This document shows positions 52,401-64,000 of a stretch of 64,000 nt of DNA, piece by piece. Both the position numbers and the translations under genes were made by a program. Below the pieces are notes generated by a model that worked only from the letters and a program-made list of their open reading frames with translations, was not told the DNA's origin and searched no databases. Where the stretch lies: assembly GCF_000002995.4 (NCBI RefSeq), contig NW_025062478.1, forward strand, positions 682,001-746,000. The letters are read 5' to 3'. The number at the start of each line of letters is the position of its first letter. Position 1 is the stretch's first letter. Source of the stretch: Brugia malayi. Taxonomy: Eukaryota; Nematoda; Chromadorea; Rhabditida; Onchocercidae.

Positions 52401-52816
52401 AATTATTAATTTCAACCAAATGGAACTATTTTATTAACTGGACTCAAACTGAGAATGGTTGCATTTTCCACGATTCTTTTAATGGTGATATCAGAGCGGT
52501 CGAGAATGATTTGCGCCAAATCGATGGGTTGCGTGATTTTGTAATAAATCCGAGATTATCCGTGTCAGTTTCCTTCACTATGAGATAGTAGAAAGTTAGA
52601 TTTTTGATAATTTACTTTACACTTTTCACTTTTGGTTTGTTCCGTTTTCATAAAATTTTTCAATGTTTTGTTAATTTCACTTTTATACATTGCTATCGAT
52701 ATGCATTATATTGCAGTTGTGACAATAATGACCTGAACGTTTTGGCACGTTCATCATCAGCCGAATTTTACATTGACCACAGAAAAAGGTCGTACAGCAG
52801 TGACCATTCTGTCTGA
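49423..52816 (+). CDS. F-box protein with LRR-like repeats, operon gene 2
   Basis: Ten exons: 49423-49674, 49835-49958, 50053-50132, 50354-50550, 50781-50949, 51377-51570, 51724-51813, 52019-52136, 52358-52563, 52717-52816; 1530 nt, 509 residues, phases consistent. The F-box is at about residues 20-65 (INDLSNDILLTIFAYC, then FSLVCHRWNYLA). After it come spaced leucine-rich segments (YLRKLCIDC, NVIHLDIGSF, YTLTELHLGSYI, NLRTLGLPFNDYL, RLFFLDLSNF, DLRLLILHGNKV, NLRRLNLKRP), the horseshoe repeat type of FBXL proteins. By family knowledge it would recruit a substrate to an SCF (SKP1-cullin) ubiquitin ligase; the substrate is unknown. The ATG is the first in the exon. Exon 5 has tandem acceptors (TTTTCAG/TTTCAG) that would add or drop two codons. 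It is probably co-transcribed with the 65-residue gene upstream. Confidence 0.87.
50988..51041. repeat. (TCTA)n(TA)n microsatellite in an F-box gene intron
   Basis: TCTA repeats running into TA repeats, inside intron 50950-51376. Confidence 0.9.
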
Positions 52817-52840
52817 TTGTTTATACAAGGTCGATTTTTA

Positions 52841-52846
52841 AATAAA
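52841..52846 (+). terminator. Poly(A) signal of the F-box gene
   Basis: AATAAA 25 nt after the TGA stop; the likely 3' end of the operon transcript. Confidence 0.65.
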
Positions 52847-52879
52847 ACATACCTTCGCTTTTAGCTTCTTTCTTTTGAA

Positions 52880-53062
52880 TTACTCATTCTCAATAAGTAG
52901 TGGTAGCATCGCTGTGTATTTCACTAATTCTTTATCTTCCTTTTTAATTATGGAATCGGAGGTAAAATTTGAAATAAGGAAGACTAACTGCTTGAGCTCA
53001 TCTGTCCTATTTTTGAAAATAGTTCTTCTACGGGTCATTACCGCCCTACAGCATTTGTCCAT
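52880..53062 (-). pseudogene. Possible retroelement ORF fragment
   Basis: A 60-codon minus-strand ORF of higher complexity than its surroundings, with segments MTRRRTIFKNRTDELKQLV and IIKKEDKELVKY. It ends 60 bp from the F-box gene's poly(A) signal on the opposite strand and lacks any continuation in frame. The charged helical style recalls the N-terminal part of Bel/Pao-type gag polyproteins, but I cannot name it with confidence; it may also be an exon of an unrecognised minus-strand gene. Confidence 0.25.
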
Positions 53063-54130
53063 CCTCTCTTCAGACTAAGGAAAGTGTAATTAAGAGAGTT
53101 GGAGGAGAATTATAGGAATAAAGCATCCATCCATAAGATGGCTCACTTAAGATCAGAGGTTAGTGGTGGTCAGAGGTCAGTGATGGTCAGGAGTGTATTA
53201 TACTTCGAAGGAATAATTTTTCTGAAAAGTCTGGACAGTATGAATTGAATGTGCAAAATTTAGCTGAAAGTAAAATGAAAAACTCATCAAATCATCAATC
53301 TATTCAACAAGTTAATTTTCAATTAAAATTTATCTGTGCACATTTTTTACTCTCTATAACGAATAGAATGAAATTTAAGCAAATTTTTAAATTCTTCATT
53401 TTTAATTTATTTTGATCCCATTCTAATTTAAGACTCAAATACCATTCATTCTTACAAGGCGCAGTAACAATAAATGTGTTTAAATCGACAAACGAAAGTA
53501 TTGTTTAAGTAAGAAAGGGAAAGTGAACAGAATATATACAATTAACCGTGTCATTTAGAATATTAAATAAACAAAGGATTAAATGTGGCGAAATTTAATT
53601 GAGCAAATTTACATTCAAAACATTGGCAATGCAACATTGTATAGAAACAAACAAACAAATGAAAAAGTGTCACTGACAAAGTTGGACATTTGACTGCCCT
53701 AATGTGTGACCACTGTCTAAGATACTTTAATTTTTAGATTCCTTTCCATTCACATAAAGAGTGAACTCAATGAGTAAACAAAGTGTTTTCCAAAATTAGT
53801 TTTATATTTAACGAAAATAACTATCATAGACAGTTCTTTTCCATCTATAATTGAAAAGAACTATCGAAATTAAAATCGCATGAAAAAGTGTTTAATTACA
53901 ATATTCATTCATCTACATACTTAATATATTACAGATTAAATAGATGTTGGAATAATGTAATCTGCTGGAAAAACCAAATTATAATATGTTGAAATAAATT
54001 CTTACAAAATCATAAAACTATAAATTATCATATTTAAATATCAAACAAATATAAAACTTTTTTTAGTGACTGTCTAGTCCAACACTCATCTTCCAATTTC
54101 TGAACTTATCTTCATTGTGTAAAATGTTAC

Positions 54131-54166
<36 letters not shown>

Positions 54167-55559
54167 AGAATATTTGCGCTTTTTAATTTATTAAAAATTA
54201 CCTTCAACTTTACTATTAATATCTAAATCAATTCTATTTGCAGTGCTAAATTATTTGTCTATTCTTTCAATCGTGTAATCATTTTTATGAGTAATCAATT
54301 TAATGTGATGGCAACGCTTTACTTATTTTAACAATGCTCTTTGACTTTTTAAAATTTTTATATAAAAAATTATATAAAGAAAATTTCACAGTTTCTTTTT
54401 TTTTTTTTTGAAGTATCATTAAGCTTCAATTCAACTACTTTTGCGCACTCTTTCAATTGCTTTCATTTAAATTCGTATTTATTACATCAGTTTTATTTCT
54501 TTCATCTCAACGCTTACAAATAATATCTCTACAAATTCATCAATATATTATTGTCATTAAAAATTAATGTTATATAAATGTCACATAACATATTCATTTG
54601 TGTCAACTTCATCAAAATTTTCCTAATAAATTTCTACAAGTGTCAATAACAAATAGTATGTAAGCTAATAAAAGAATATGACATGAACATAAAACAATTG
54701 ATTATACCATGCAGAAAAATGCTCATAAATTTTTCGATTTAGGAATTGAATTATAAATCATAAAAGATTGGAGCAAAGTCAAACAAATTTTAAATAAGTA
54801 TGTATGAATGATCAAATCATTTAAAATGTCAGTCATGTTTATTGGCCAGAAATTATGCGATTATTAGTTTATCTTACCTGAGTTTCATTTCTGTTAATTA
54901 AGTGTTAATTTATATTACTTCAGTTTCATTTCTGTTAATTGAATATTAATTTATATTACTTTAGTTTCATTTCTTTTTTTCATTGTTAAATGAATGTTAA
55001 TTTATATTACCTCAGTTTTATTTTTGTTTAATCAATGTTAATTTTTCTTACCTGAGTTTCATTTCTGTTTAATGAATGTTAATTTATATTACCTCAGTTT
55101 TATTTCTGTTTAATCAATGTTAATTTTTCTTACCTGAATTTCATTTCTGTTTAATCTCAGTTTTATTTTTGTTAAAAAAATATTGGCATAATTAAAAGAT
55201 TAGATAGCACATATTTATTTAAAATAAAAGGCAAATGTATTTAGAATTCAGAGAATATTTACCTTCTAAAATACATCTTATATCTATTAATAATAAAAGA
55301 AAAAGCTAAATAATGCAAATCATACAAAATTCTTTGTTAATCATTTCCTCAATAATCAATAAAATAATACAATCATTGATTGTAAATATGAAACTTTGAA
55401 TGAAGCATAGTAATGTTAAATTCTATCAAAATTTTATTTATAATATTAGAAATGTTTATTGATCATTTTTCTCAAATTAATAAATCATTCATTAAATTTA
55501 GTATATCCTAAATTATGCTATTAAAATTTTCACAAAATTTACTTATAAATTCAAATTAC

Positions 55560-55590
<31 letters not shown>

Positions 55591-58500
55591 GCTAATGTAT
55601 CTTTTGGAACAGTTAAAGAATCTGTATTACAAAATAGGAAAACTTTCCACTCATTCACCTGAATTTAACAACAAATTAGAATTTTATACCTTTCCATTGC
55701 TTTTCCATATACCAATGACATTTCACTATCAGATATTTTATGAAAATGAAATATCTATTTCTTCCGCTGGAAAAAATAAAGTAAAAGTAAGTATAATATT
55801 AAGTATATAATTGTAAAAGTAAGTATATAATTGAAATTTTATTGTCTTACAAAAGCGCCCAACTTTCATACAATGATTATTAATTCTAAACTTTTAATTG
55901 CAGAACTTTCTTTAATTATACAGATCTAAGTGATTGGTTAGAAATGTGTAATTTAGATTATACGAGGTTAGATAACCTGAAAACAGGAGATAATAATAAA
56001 AAAATTAAAATTTCATAAATTTACTCAGTGATAATTTTTATCAATTCTTTAGAACAATGATAAATTGAAATTAATAATGGATGCTTTAAGCTGACTGAAA
56101 ATAAACTGCATCTTAAATTTAATAATAGATTAATTTGAAAATTAATAAATTTATAAAAACAACCAAAAGAAAATTTTTTTTTTTTTTGAAAATCATTATT
56201 ATTATTATTACTATTATTATTACCATTATTATTATTATTATTATTTATTATTATCATGGAAATATTTCTTATACCATAAGAAAAGCTACCGTAATAATTG
56301 AAAGTGCTAAAAAAAAAAAGCGGAAATTTAAAGCGGAAAGTTATTTGAGTGATTTATAGGGAAAAAAGGAAAGAAAGAATCAAACTAAGCAAATATCTGA
56401 TAAGACTCATTCCTCAACAAGAAATAAAGAAAGGTAGGAAATTTAAGACGAAGACGAAAAGTCCAATTATACATTTAATCTTTTATGATGCATAAGATTA
56501 GGATAAACATTTTTATTAGAAGCGCAATTTGCATTTGTTATTTTCCGCTCATACTCTAAAGTTTGAATTATTTGATCAGATTAATCGTATACATTTATGA
56601 ATGCCGAATAATACCATTTGTTGAAAACCGAAATTACATTTATAACAAAACGGAAAAAAGGAATGTAATTGTAGTTTGTCCGATTACTGATGAATGTATT
56701 TATGCTATTTTTCATCTTCGATTACTTTCTTTTTGCAAAAAAAAAAAAAATTATTTTCGCGTCATTGAATATACCTCCTTCTTCTTTTTTTTTTTTTTTT
56801 TTTTTTAAATTATTTTGTTCAATGAAGCATAGCTTTTTTCTTTTTTTGATAAATTATAACTGCATGATTGAGCATTTCCTCTTAAATATCACTATGCAAT
56901 TGAGTAAAACTAATCTGAAATAGTTTTGATTTTTTGAAAGAAAAAAAAAAAAAACGGAGAAAATATTTTGGCAATTGGAACAATTTGCTTTTTTTCTCTC
57001 TCTCTCTCTCTCCCTCTCTCTCTCCTTTTTTTTTTTTTAAAAAAAAAAAATCTTTTACTGCTATATAGTCATTTTTTATCATTGATATTTGTAAAATTTT
57101 ATTTTTTTTTTCTCAATTGCTTTTCTAAAATTTATTTCTCATTCATAATCTATTGGTAATTTTTAAAGAATTAATTAAAAAAATTTTTTTTTAAGTTTTA
57201 TTTAATGATAGTAGTAAAAGTGAAATACTTTGATATATAAACAGATATTATTTAATTTTATTTGAATTTAATTTCATCAAATTTACCAAATTCATCAAAC
57301 TTTTCACAAATGTACGAATAAATTTACAGCAAATTGATTTTGATCTATTTTACAGAACTTTTTTTTTTTAATTCATTTTTATACTTTAAGAAAGGAAAAG
57401 TCAAAATAAAAATGCATTTGAATTTGATAAACAAATTTAAATAATCTGCTTTTATGATAATCGTAGCATTCAATGATTCTTCCATGTATTTTATCATTAT
57501 TATTAAAAATATTTTATTATTATTAGCTCTCAGATACATTAAGAGCTAAACTGATTTAACTAATTTAAAAAATGCTTAAAAAAGCAATTTTATTTATTAT
57601 TGTCATAAATTATCGAAAAACTTTCTCTTCAGACTGATCACTAAGAGAAAATGAATGAAATTAATAATTATGTTAAAAATATTTTTTAAAAACAAATGTT
57701 GCAGAAAGCAAAAAATAAAAAAAAAATGAGAAGGAAAAAGAAAAAAAAAAGGGATGAAAAGCTAATAACAATTTATAGCAAATTAAAATAAATGAATTTA
57801 TTTAATTAGTTGCTTATGTTTGCTGCTATTGAATTTGCTCATTAAATTTAATTGTAAATTTTTTTTTTTTTTAAATATAAACAAAACTAAAATTAAAAAA
57901 TTAGCACATGGTGAATAATAAATCTAATGTATTTCATACTTTGTTTTTTTTTTTTCGTTTTTTAGTCTTAAAATTTATTTGTCAAATTTGTTTCACTTTT
58001 AAAAAACCAATAAATATTTCTTGTTTAAAATGCTTTAAATATGTATCATAAAATTAACAGCAAATTTTTATTGATATTGTTAGCATATTTTAGCTGTCAT
58101 TTTTGTTAGTAAAAATATAAACCTGGCTATAAGCTTTTTTTCACTCATTTTCTCATATTTTTCAAAATTTAGTAAATATTTTTGCTTATTTTTTTTCTTT
58201 TGTGATAAATTGCTTTTGACTGCAAAATATTAGTTAAAAATTATGTAAATTTGGCAGAAACATTGATTAATTTAATAGAATAGTTATAATTTATCTTTAT
58301 GATATCATTAAATTCCAAATATGAAAATGCATTTGTTATCTATTTATCACCAAAAAAAAAAAAGAACATTGATAATTTTAATAGATCAAATCGTTTGTTT
58401 ATTTGCTCAATCTATTAATTGATGCAATAACTGTTAATTGTGGTACTAATATCAAGTTTAAATAAAAAATTAAAAAATATATTACTAAAAATATATTATT

Positions 58501-59300
58501 AAAAAATAAAAAATATATTATTATTATTCTAATACTAAATTACAATTATCATATATAATAGTGCCGAAGAGATAAGTATAGTAAATGAAAACCTATTTGA
58601 TTTATGATAATTTTACTTCTTTTTCTTTTTTTTTTTATAATTCTAAAATAAATGAAAAGGAAGTAATTTCAAAATATCTTTTTTTATTTTTCTTACTGTA
58701 ATATTGAATAATAAATATTTCTATTTGTTTTGATTTTAACTCTAACACATCTAATCATATGTTTATCATAAATTTACACATCTGATATAAATACCTAAAT
58801 ATCTTTTTATTAAATATTGCTAATCAATGTTATCTAATTTTAAATGAATAAAATAATTCATTAAAAATATGATATATCACAAAAGTGGCAATGATATATG
58901 GTAGTATGTGATAAGATTAATTAAAACTTTTGAACATTCATTAAAAATATCTTATTGAATAGAAAATGAATCACTGATGTGAATAAAAAATATTTTGATA
59001 ATAATAATGATAATCCCATGAGATAGAGATTAGTGAGTTCAATTGTAATTCATCAAAATTAAAAAAAAAAAAACAAAAAAACAAAAAACAAAAATTGATT
59101 ATGGATAAAAATAATTATATTTATAGATCGATATAGATTTAGTTTGCTAAAAAGATGATGAAGAAAAATTATAGTTAATTCCGAATTTTTTTTTTTTTTC
59201 AGTAATTTTTCTAGCAGCATATTTTAATTTTTAAATTATCACATAATTTGATTTCTTTTATTTTCATATGCTATTTATATTTCTTTCATATTTTCAGTAA
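53063..59300. other. AT-rich spacer without a confident gene
   Basis: Contains A runs at 54133-54165 and 55560-55587, a degenerate tandem repeat (54870-55160), ATT microsatellites near 56190-56250 and a CT tract at 56995-57025. Two stretches of coding-like composition, 55589-55795 with 55904-56018, and 56563-56770, are reported as findings but do not join in phase. Confidence 0.55.
54870..55160. repeat. Degenerate tandem repeat, about 45-60 bp unit
   Basis: The string ttacctcagttttatttctg and variants (cctgagtttcatttctgtt), followed by aatgttaatttatatta or tcaatgttaatttttctta, recurs six or seven times with length variation. Confidence 0.8.
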
Positions 59301-60599
59301 TTGTTTTATCTCTTACTGTAATTAATGATGATAATAGCTTGCTTGACTTCATAAACGAAAAATCTATGAAGCGATCGATCTAAGTATCTCTCAAATGGAA
59401 ATATTATGGTATATCGGAAGCTTTAATAGTGTTAATAGGATTCGATTCTCTCTATTTAGCCGAAAAGTCATAGTAGACTGTTAGCCTTATCAGCAGAGAC
59501 TGTTAGCATCGTTGTGATAATCTCGAAGACAGTGACTCATATGTCAAAGGTTGAATTTCGTAGAGTCTTCGATACCACATCTACAATCAATGTTGAGTTC
59601 ACATGGAGTAAAATCTTAGGAAGACGATCAATGCTTGATCCTGAAGAGATGACCTACCTAATATTGCTATGTTCTTTGCTAATAATGGTGACCTCTACCT
59701 GTCGAAGTTAATCATACAGTCAGATTAGTTCATGTTTGGAATTATATGGCGCTGATGATCCATGTAAACGAAAATATAACGATGGTTCTAAAAAAAATAC
59801 TAATCTTAATACTTTTTTTTTTATTACTTCATACATTTTTATAAAAGTTTTCTAGTCTGCATACCTTTGTGAAGCACTTATCAGTCTTATCATCCAAGTA
59901 AATGATAATTTCTATTAAATGAATTTTCTCTGTTAATTTGAGGATGATAATAATCAATCTCTACTGCAAGCTGATTTAAAATTTTTTGCCTTCCTTAGGT
60001 TAACTTTTAGTTCAAAAAATCAGAATGCGCTGTAGAAATGCTTCTACGAAGGCGACATTGTCTACCAAAAGTAATTCACGAATAGAATGAAATTACAGTT
60101 CTGAAATGACTTTCAATCTTTTGCGCTCTCATTGATGCTATATCGAATGCAAATTAATGTTTACGATGATATTGAAATATTGAAAAAATATATATATAAA
60201 TAGAATCGATGAGAGAATGAAACAATCGTATTTTACGTCATTTTACGTTGAGAAGAATTTAGAATCTTACTGGACTTCATTTATTCTTAAGTAATAAGCC
60301 AATCATTTTGAGGTACATTTAGATACTGAGAAAAGAGTGTTGGAGTAATGCTAATTGTTGTAGGAATTGCTATAAGCTTTTTCTACTCATAATGTCATCT
60401 ATTTTAATGAGATCATCAAATATGTCACATATAGTGTATTATTCTATTCCTTGTACTTTTCTTGCAATTATATGAGATTACGTCTGTGATACTTCTCTAA
60501 AAACTCTGAAATCACCTAACTTACAAAGAAGTTTGTAAAATTTAACGTGAAATGCTTGGTTTCTATACTTCTAACAAAGATTAGTTTCTTATAACTTTT

Positions 60600-60893
60600 T
60601 CACTTACTGCATGCCCTTAACTTACTGTATCACTTACTGTAAGGCTTTTACTTACTGTATCACTTACTGTATGGCTTTTACTTACCGTATCACTTTTCAA
60701 TTACTGTATCACTTACTATATAACTTTTACTTACTGTATCACTTTTCACTTACTGCATCATTCACTATATAACTTTTACTTACTGCATCATTTATTGTAT
60801 GGCTTTTGCTTACTGCATCACTTACTGTATGACTTTTATTTACTGTATCACTTACTATATGACTTTTACTTACTGTACCATTACTGTATAGCC
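60600..60893. repeat. Degenerate (CTTACTGTATCA)-type tandem array
   Basis: Repeats of cttactgtatcacttactg followed by tatggctttta, about 30 bp per unit, roughly nine copies, with ACTGCATCA and ACTATATAAC variants. Confidence 0.88.
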
Positions 60894-62177
60894 TTAAGAG
60901 TCTGATAGTTTGATAGACATCCGGTTAAATTTGCCCTGTTATATGATTGTTGAGCTGTTAACTGTATTGAACGAGCGAGATTGAAAGTATTTAAACTGTC
61001 ATCGATTCAGAAATGAGAGTTTTACTTGTGGGAAATATTTGACCATCTATGTTTGGTAGGATCATTTAATTCTAATTTACTAATTCATAAATTAACCTTC
61101 AGAGCTTTATAAAATCTATTGTAGTCATCGAAATTTGTACACAATTCAATTGAATGTGATACTTTTCTCTTGGATTTATCCACTATTTATTTTGAAATGT
61201 TTTTGCTGAAATACACTGTACGCTATGCGAAAAGCTGCTTTTTCTTAAATGACAAGTTGACTAACTGAGTGAAATATATTTGATTCGACATCAATTGGTT
61301 TCATCAAACCAATATTTGTTTTTCGTTGAAATTCAGATATTCTACAAAGTATTGCAGGATCTATTTTTAATATATTACCTTTTGTAGGAAAAGAATCTAT
61401 GGAGAAGTTATACTTGGAGGTTTCATCTTATTTGTAGTATTCTTGGAATTGTTGATTCTAAAGTTTGCCGTAAAAGTCGAAATTAAGTTTTACATCATAT
61501 TGTCTGCTTGGCATTTTTTGTTAAACATTTGCTGTATTACTTCGATCATATTACTTGAGAAATATAATCAATTCAGTAACAAGGCTTGATCGACCAATCA
61601 TTCAAGTTGTCTTCAAGCTATGAAATAATATACGTGATCGTAAGTCGTAACTCTACGCAAAACTCCAACAAGAGATACCCGTTGTGATTTCAGTCTTTAT
61701 TGCTACATTTATTTAATCACTTACTTTCCAGACTCTGACATTAAACCACCAAGGATCATAATTTTGTCATTTTCAGAAACTTTTGCTACTGAAGTGTCAA
61801 AGATCAGGGCAGAATTTGTCCATTTTTACAGTTAGCTTAGACAGTTGAAGCATATATGCTGAAAAAGAATAACATTTTGATTGCTGTGTAGTGGAAGGCA
61901 TAAAGAAATAATGCGACCGGAATCTTAGACCTCTTAGTGAATTTGCAAGTTTGGAAGCGATGAATTTTTAATGCTGAAATCAATTCGTGAATAGTAATTT
62001 TTGGTGTTGAATTTAACCGACCCTAGAGTGTGTAGGTGGCCATGATTGTACTTCAAAAGATAGAATTTCACTGAGATCAGCAAAGTTGGTCATAATAATT
62101 CATATATAAAGAGCAGAACGATGCTTAGAACATTCAATATTCGCAGTATCAAGCATAGCTCCGATGTTAGAAAATTG

Positions 62178-62493
62178 GAGAGTTAACCGGAACACACCTT
62201 TATTCGAGAGTTAACCGGAACACACTCTTTATTCGATAGTTAACCGGAACACACTCTTTATTCGATAGTTAACCGGAACACACCTTTATTCGAGAGTTAA
62301 CCGGAACACACTCTTTATTCGAGAGTTAACTGTAACACACCTTTATTCGAGAGTTAACCGGAACACACTCTTTATTCGATAGTTAACCGGAATACACCTT
62401 TATTCGATAGTTAACCGGAATACACCTTTATTCGAGAGTTAACCGGAACACACCTTTATTCAAGAGTTAACCGGAACACACCTTTACTCGATA
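62178..62493. repeat. 28/29-bp minisatellite, 11 copies
   Basis: The core GAGAGTTAACCGGAACACAC is followed by either CTTTATTC (28 bp) or TCTTTATTC (29 bp), giving 11 copies. Two unit lengths and a GAGAG/GATAG alternation occur in mixed order. Units abut directly, so there are no spacers. Confidence 0.95.
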
Positions 62494-62720
62494 GCAGAAG
62501 CAGGAAATAACCATTGTCATTGGCTAGTCAACTAGGAGATGAGCTTGATTAGGCCTTTTATCAATTCATTGCCGTGTAGAGCAAGCAGTATTGTCCTTGA
62601 AAAAGACTGTTTGGTCATTTTGTGATATTCTGAAAAACAACCTCTAAGGTTATTCTCGAGCTGCCAAATGTCTTGAACCATGCAGGTTGACCTGTAGCTT
62701 CCACTTCACTTCTTCATCTG

Positions 62721-64000
62721 TCGTTTCGTCTCTATAGAACCTTACAAAAGCGCATATATTTTTTGGTTCTCTTTAGCTAAGCTTAATTGGCTTCATCTTT
62801 TCTTTTACTCCTGAAGTTCAAATCTTTTACTCCTGAAGTTCAACCGTCAAAAGTGGTAGAGAGATCATCAATTCATACGTTTATTTGAAATATCCTTCAC
62901 TTAGATAAATAACCTTACAAGACCGAGTTTCATCTTAAAGTTAGAGTTGTCTTTCTTCTAGGATGAATTTTAGGAGGTCAGTGGATACATTTTGTCTGAC
63001 CTTTCAGTTGAAGCTTGTGTGCTTAGAGACCCTATTGGAATTATAAGGCACGCCCTAACTAACACAAAGAGCGCCCACAGAGAAGCCTAACGTAATTAAT
63101 CTGCCAAAATCGCAAGTAATAAATCTTGAAATGACAAGTGACGCTTATTATTTAACATTGATTAGAATTTAATTGCACACTCGAAAGTTTGAAAGAATTT
63201 AAAAATCGGTTTCCATTTCAACGGCATCAACAATATACACAAACTTAAAGCATAAAATAGCCATAATTTCATAGCAGTTTACACTGATAATTTCCTGATT
63301 AATTACCATAATCAATTAAAAATGAATAAATTTATTAGTGTTATTTGCTTAAAATTGACAAAATCACTTCATGCATTAGCAAGAAATAATTAAATAAATT
63401 GAAAATTATCATATTTTACTGATTTGTACCTTTTTTTTTTTTGCTTTGGAAAAACAACAAAAAATATTAATGGCATTTTATTTATTTTCATTTAAAAAAA
63501 AATCAGAAAAGAAAAATTACAGAAAGAAATTTTTGCTTAGTGATAATCTATTTTTGCATGCACAAGTAATTCAATAGTAGTAGCAGTGTAATAGTAATAT
63601 GTAATTAGTAATTAATTAATTAGTAGCAGTAAGTAATCTAGTAAAGCTTTGCTACAAATTTTCTTTAGGAAAAAACTTTTTAATTGCAAATATTTATAGA
63701 ATTGTTGGAAAAAAAAAGGAAAACATTTGTAGGTGAATTAAAATAAATATTATAAAAGTAAAACACCTTTAAAATGTTTCAATATATGCTTCCAGGTGTA
63801 TCACTGAGTACATTTCTTCCTCTAATTCTTATTATTGTTTTTGTTTTAGAATAAAATTATGAACAATGTCGTTTATATTTCATATAAATTTTCACTTATT
63901 TTTTTTTTCAAATTTTGAATTGTCTTTTTTAAAATTTGCTACCAGTAAAAAATATTCGTTGAAATTTTAGATGATTATATGTAACTGAGAATTAATATCA
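62721..64000. other. Terminal spacer
   Basis: A 19-bp direct repeat (aatcttttactcctgaagtt-like) at about 62806-62842 and ordinary AT-rich DNA. No gene, RNA or mobile element recognised up to the window end. Confidence 0.5.

Larger units (their letters stand above)
59480..62720 (-). mobile_element. Decayed RTE-type LINE relic
   Basis: A GC-richer block with LINE-like landmarks on the minus strand in the expected order, broken by stops and frameshifts. Near 62651-62685 is HLAARE, resembling the NVRTLxxRE start of an RTE endonuclease. Near 61726-61802 is KVSENDKIMILGG, resembling the KVPxxDKIIILGDFN motif, with catalytic D and N lost. Near 61097-61129 is DDYNRFYKALK, resembling the FY.ALK.VYGP segment between endonuclease and reverse transcriptase. 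An ORF of 65 codons at 59514-59711 (plus) lies antisense to the expected RT end. The element would be long dead. Two minisatellites sit inside it. Identification rests on short motifs only. Confidence 0.38.

Noticed and set aside
52816..54130. Further exons of the F-box gene
   Set aside because: A stop codon and AATAAA 25 nt later close the gene; downstream plus-strand frames are not continuous with it.

Overview
The window reads as nuclear DNA of a nematode, most likely a spirurid (clade III, filarial-type) species; the exact group is inference. It is strongly AT-rich, full of A/T homopolymers and (AAT)n tracts, and its genes have many short exons. 3' splice sites mostly follow the nematode TTTTCAG/R pattern, and several 5' ends look like spliced-leader acceptors. 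Strongyloides-like species are less likely because introns are numerous and often 200-3000 nt long. No bacterial, organellar, rRNA or tRNA gene was recognised.

Layout. 1-11160: no confident gene, microsatellites and a few exon-like scraps. 11224-17462, minus: a six-exon gene for a 363-residue DNA-binding protein with a Brinker/pogo-type HTH followed by a CENP-B-type HTH and a Thr-rich tail, that is, a domesticated transposase-like regulator without a catalytic domain. 17476-22364: spacer with GT, CTG and ATG microsatellites and a very uniform 29-bp minisatellite. 22365-27097, minus: a five-exon gene for an 80-residue polar protein with two 11-residue KTKE-type repeats. 28759-30585, minus: a five-exon bZIP gene matching ATF4/ATF-4, preceded by a leader exon with several upstream ORFs, one of which runs out of frame over the main start, as in vertebrate ATF4. 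Upstream of it is a 145-bp unit in three copies, rich in CACGTAC. 39470-45434, plus: a 16-exon ABCD4-type half ABC transporter (cobalamin handling in the lysosome in other animals), 689 residues. 48914-52816, plus: a probable operon, with a 65-residue basic protein followed 85 nt after its stop by the trans-splice acceptor of a 509-residue F-box/leucine-rich-repeat-like protein. 52847-64000: no confident gene; a decayed RTE-type LINE on the minus strand (about 59.5-62.7 kb) and two minisatellites.

All exon models were built by hand: reading phase was carried across every junction and no frame break remains in the six genes. Protein identities rest on motif recognition, not on database searches. 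The genes are not an obvious pathway. The most interesting signals are the ATF4-like upstream ORF arrangement, the very tight two-gene operon, the synuclein/LEA-like 11-mer protein and the CACGTAC cluster upstream of atf-4.
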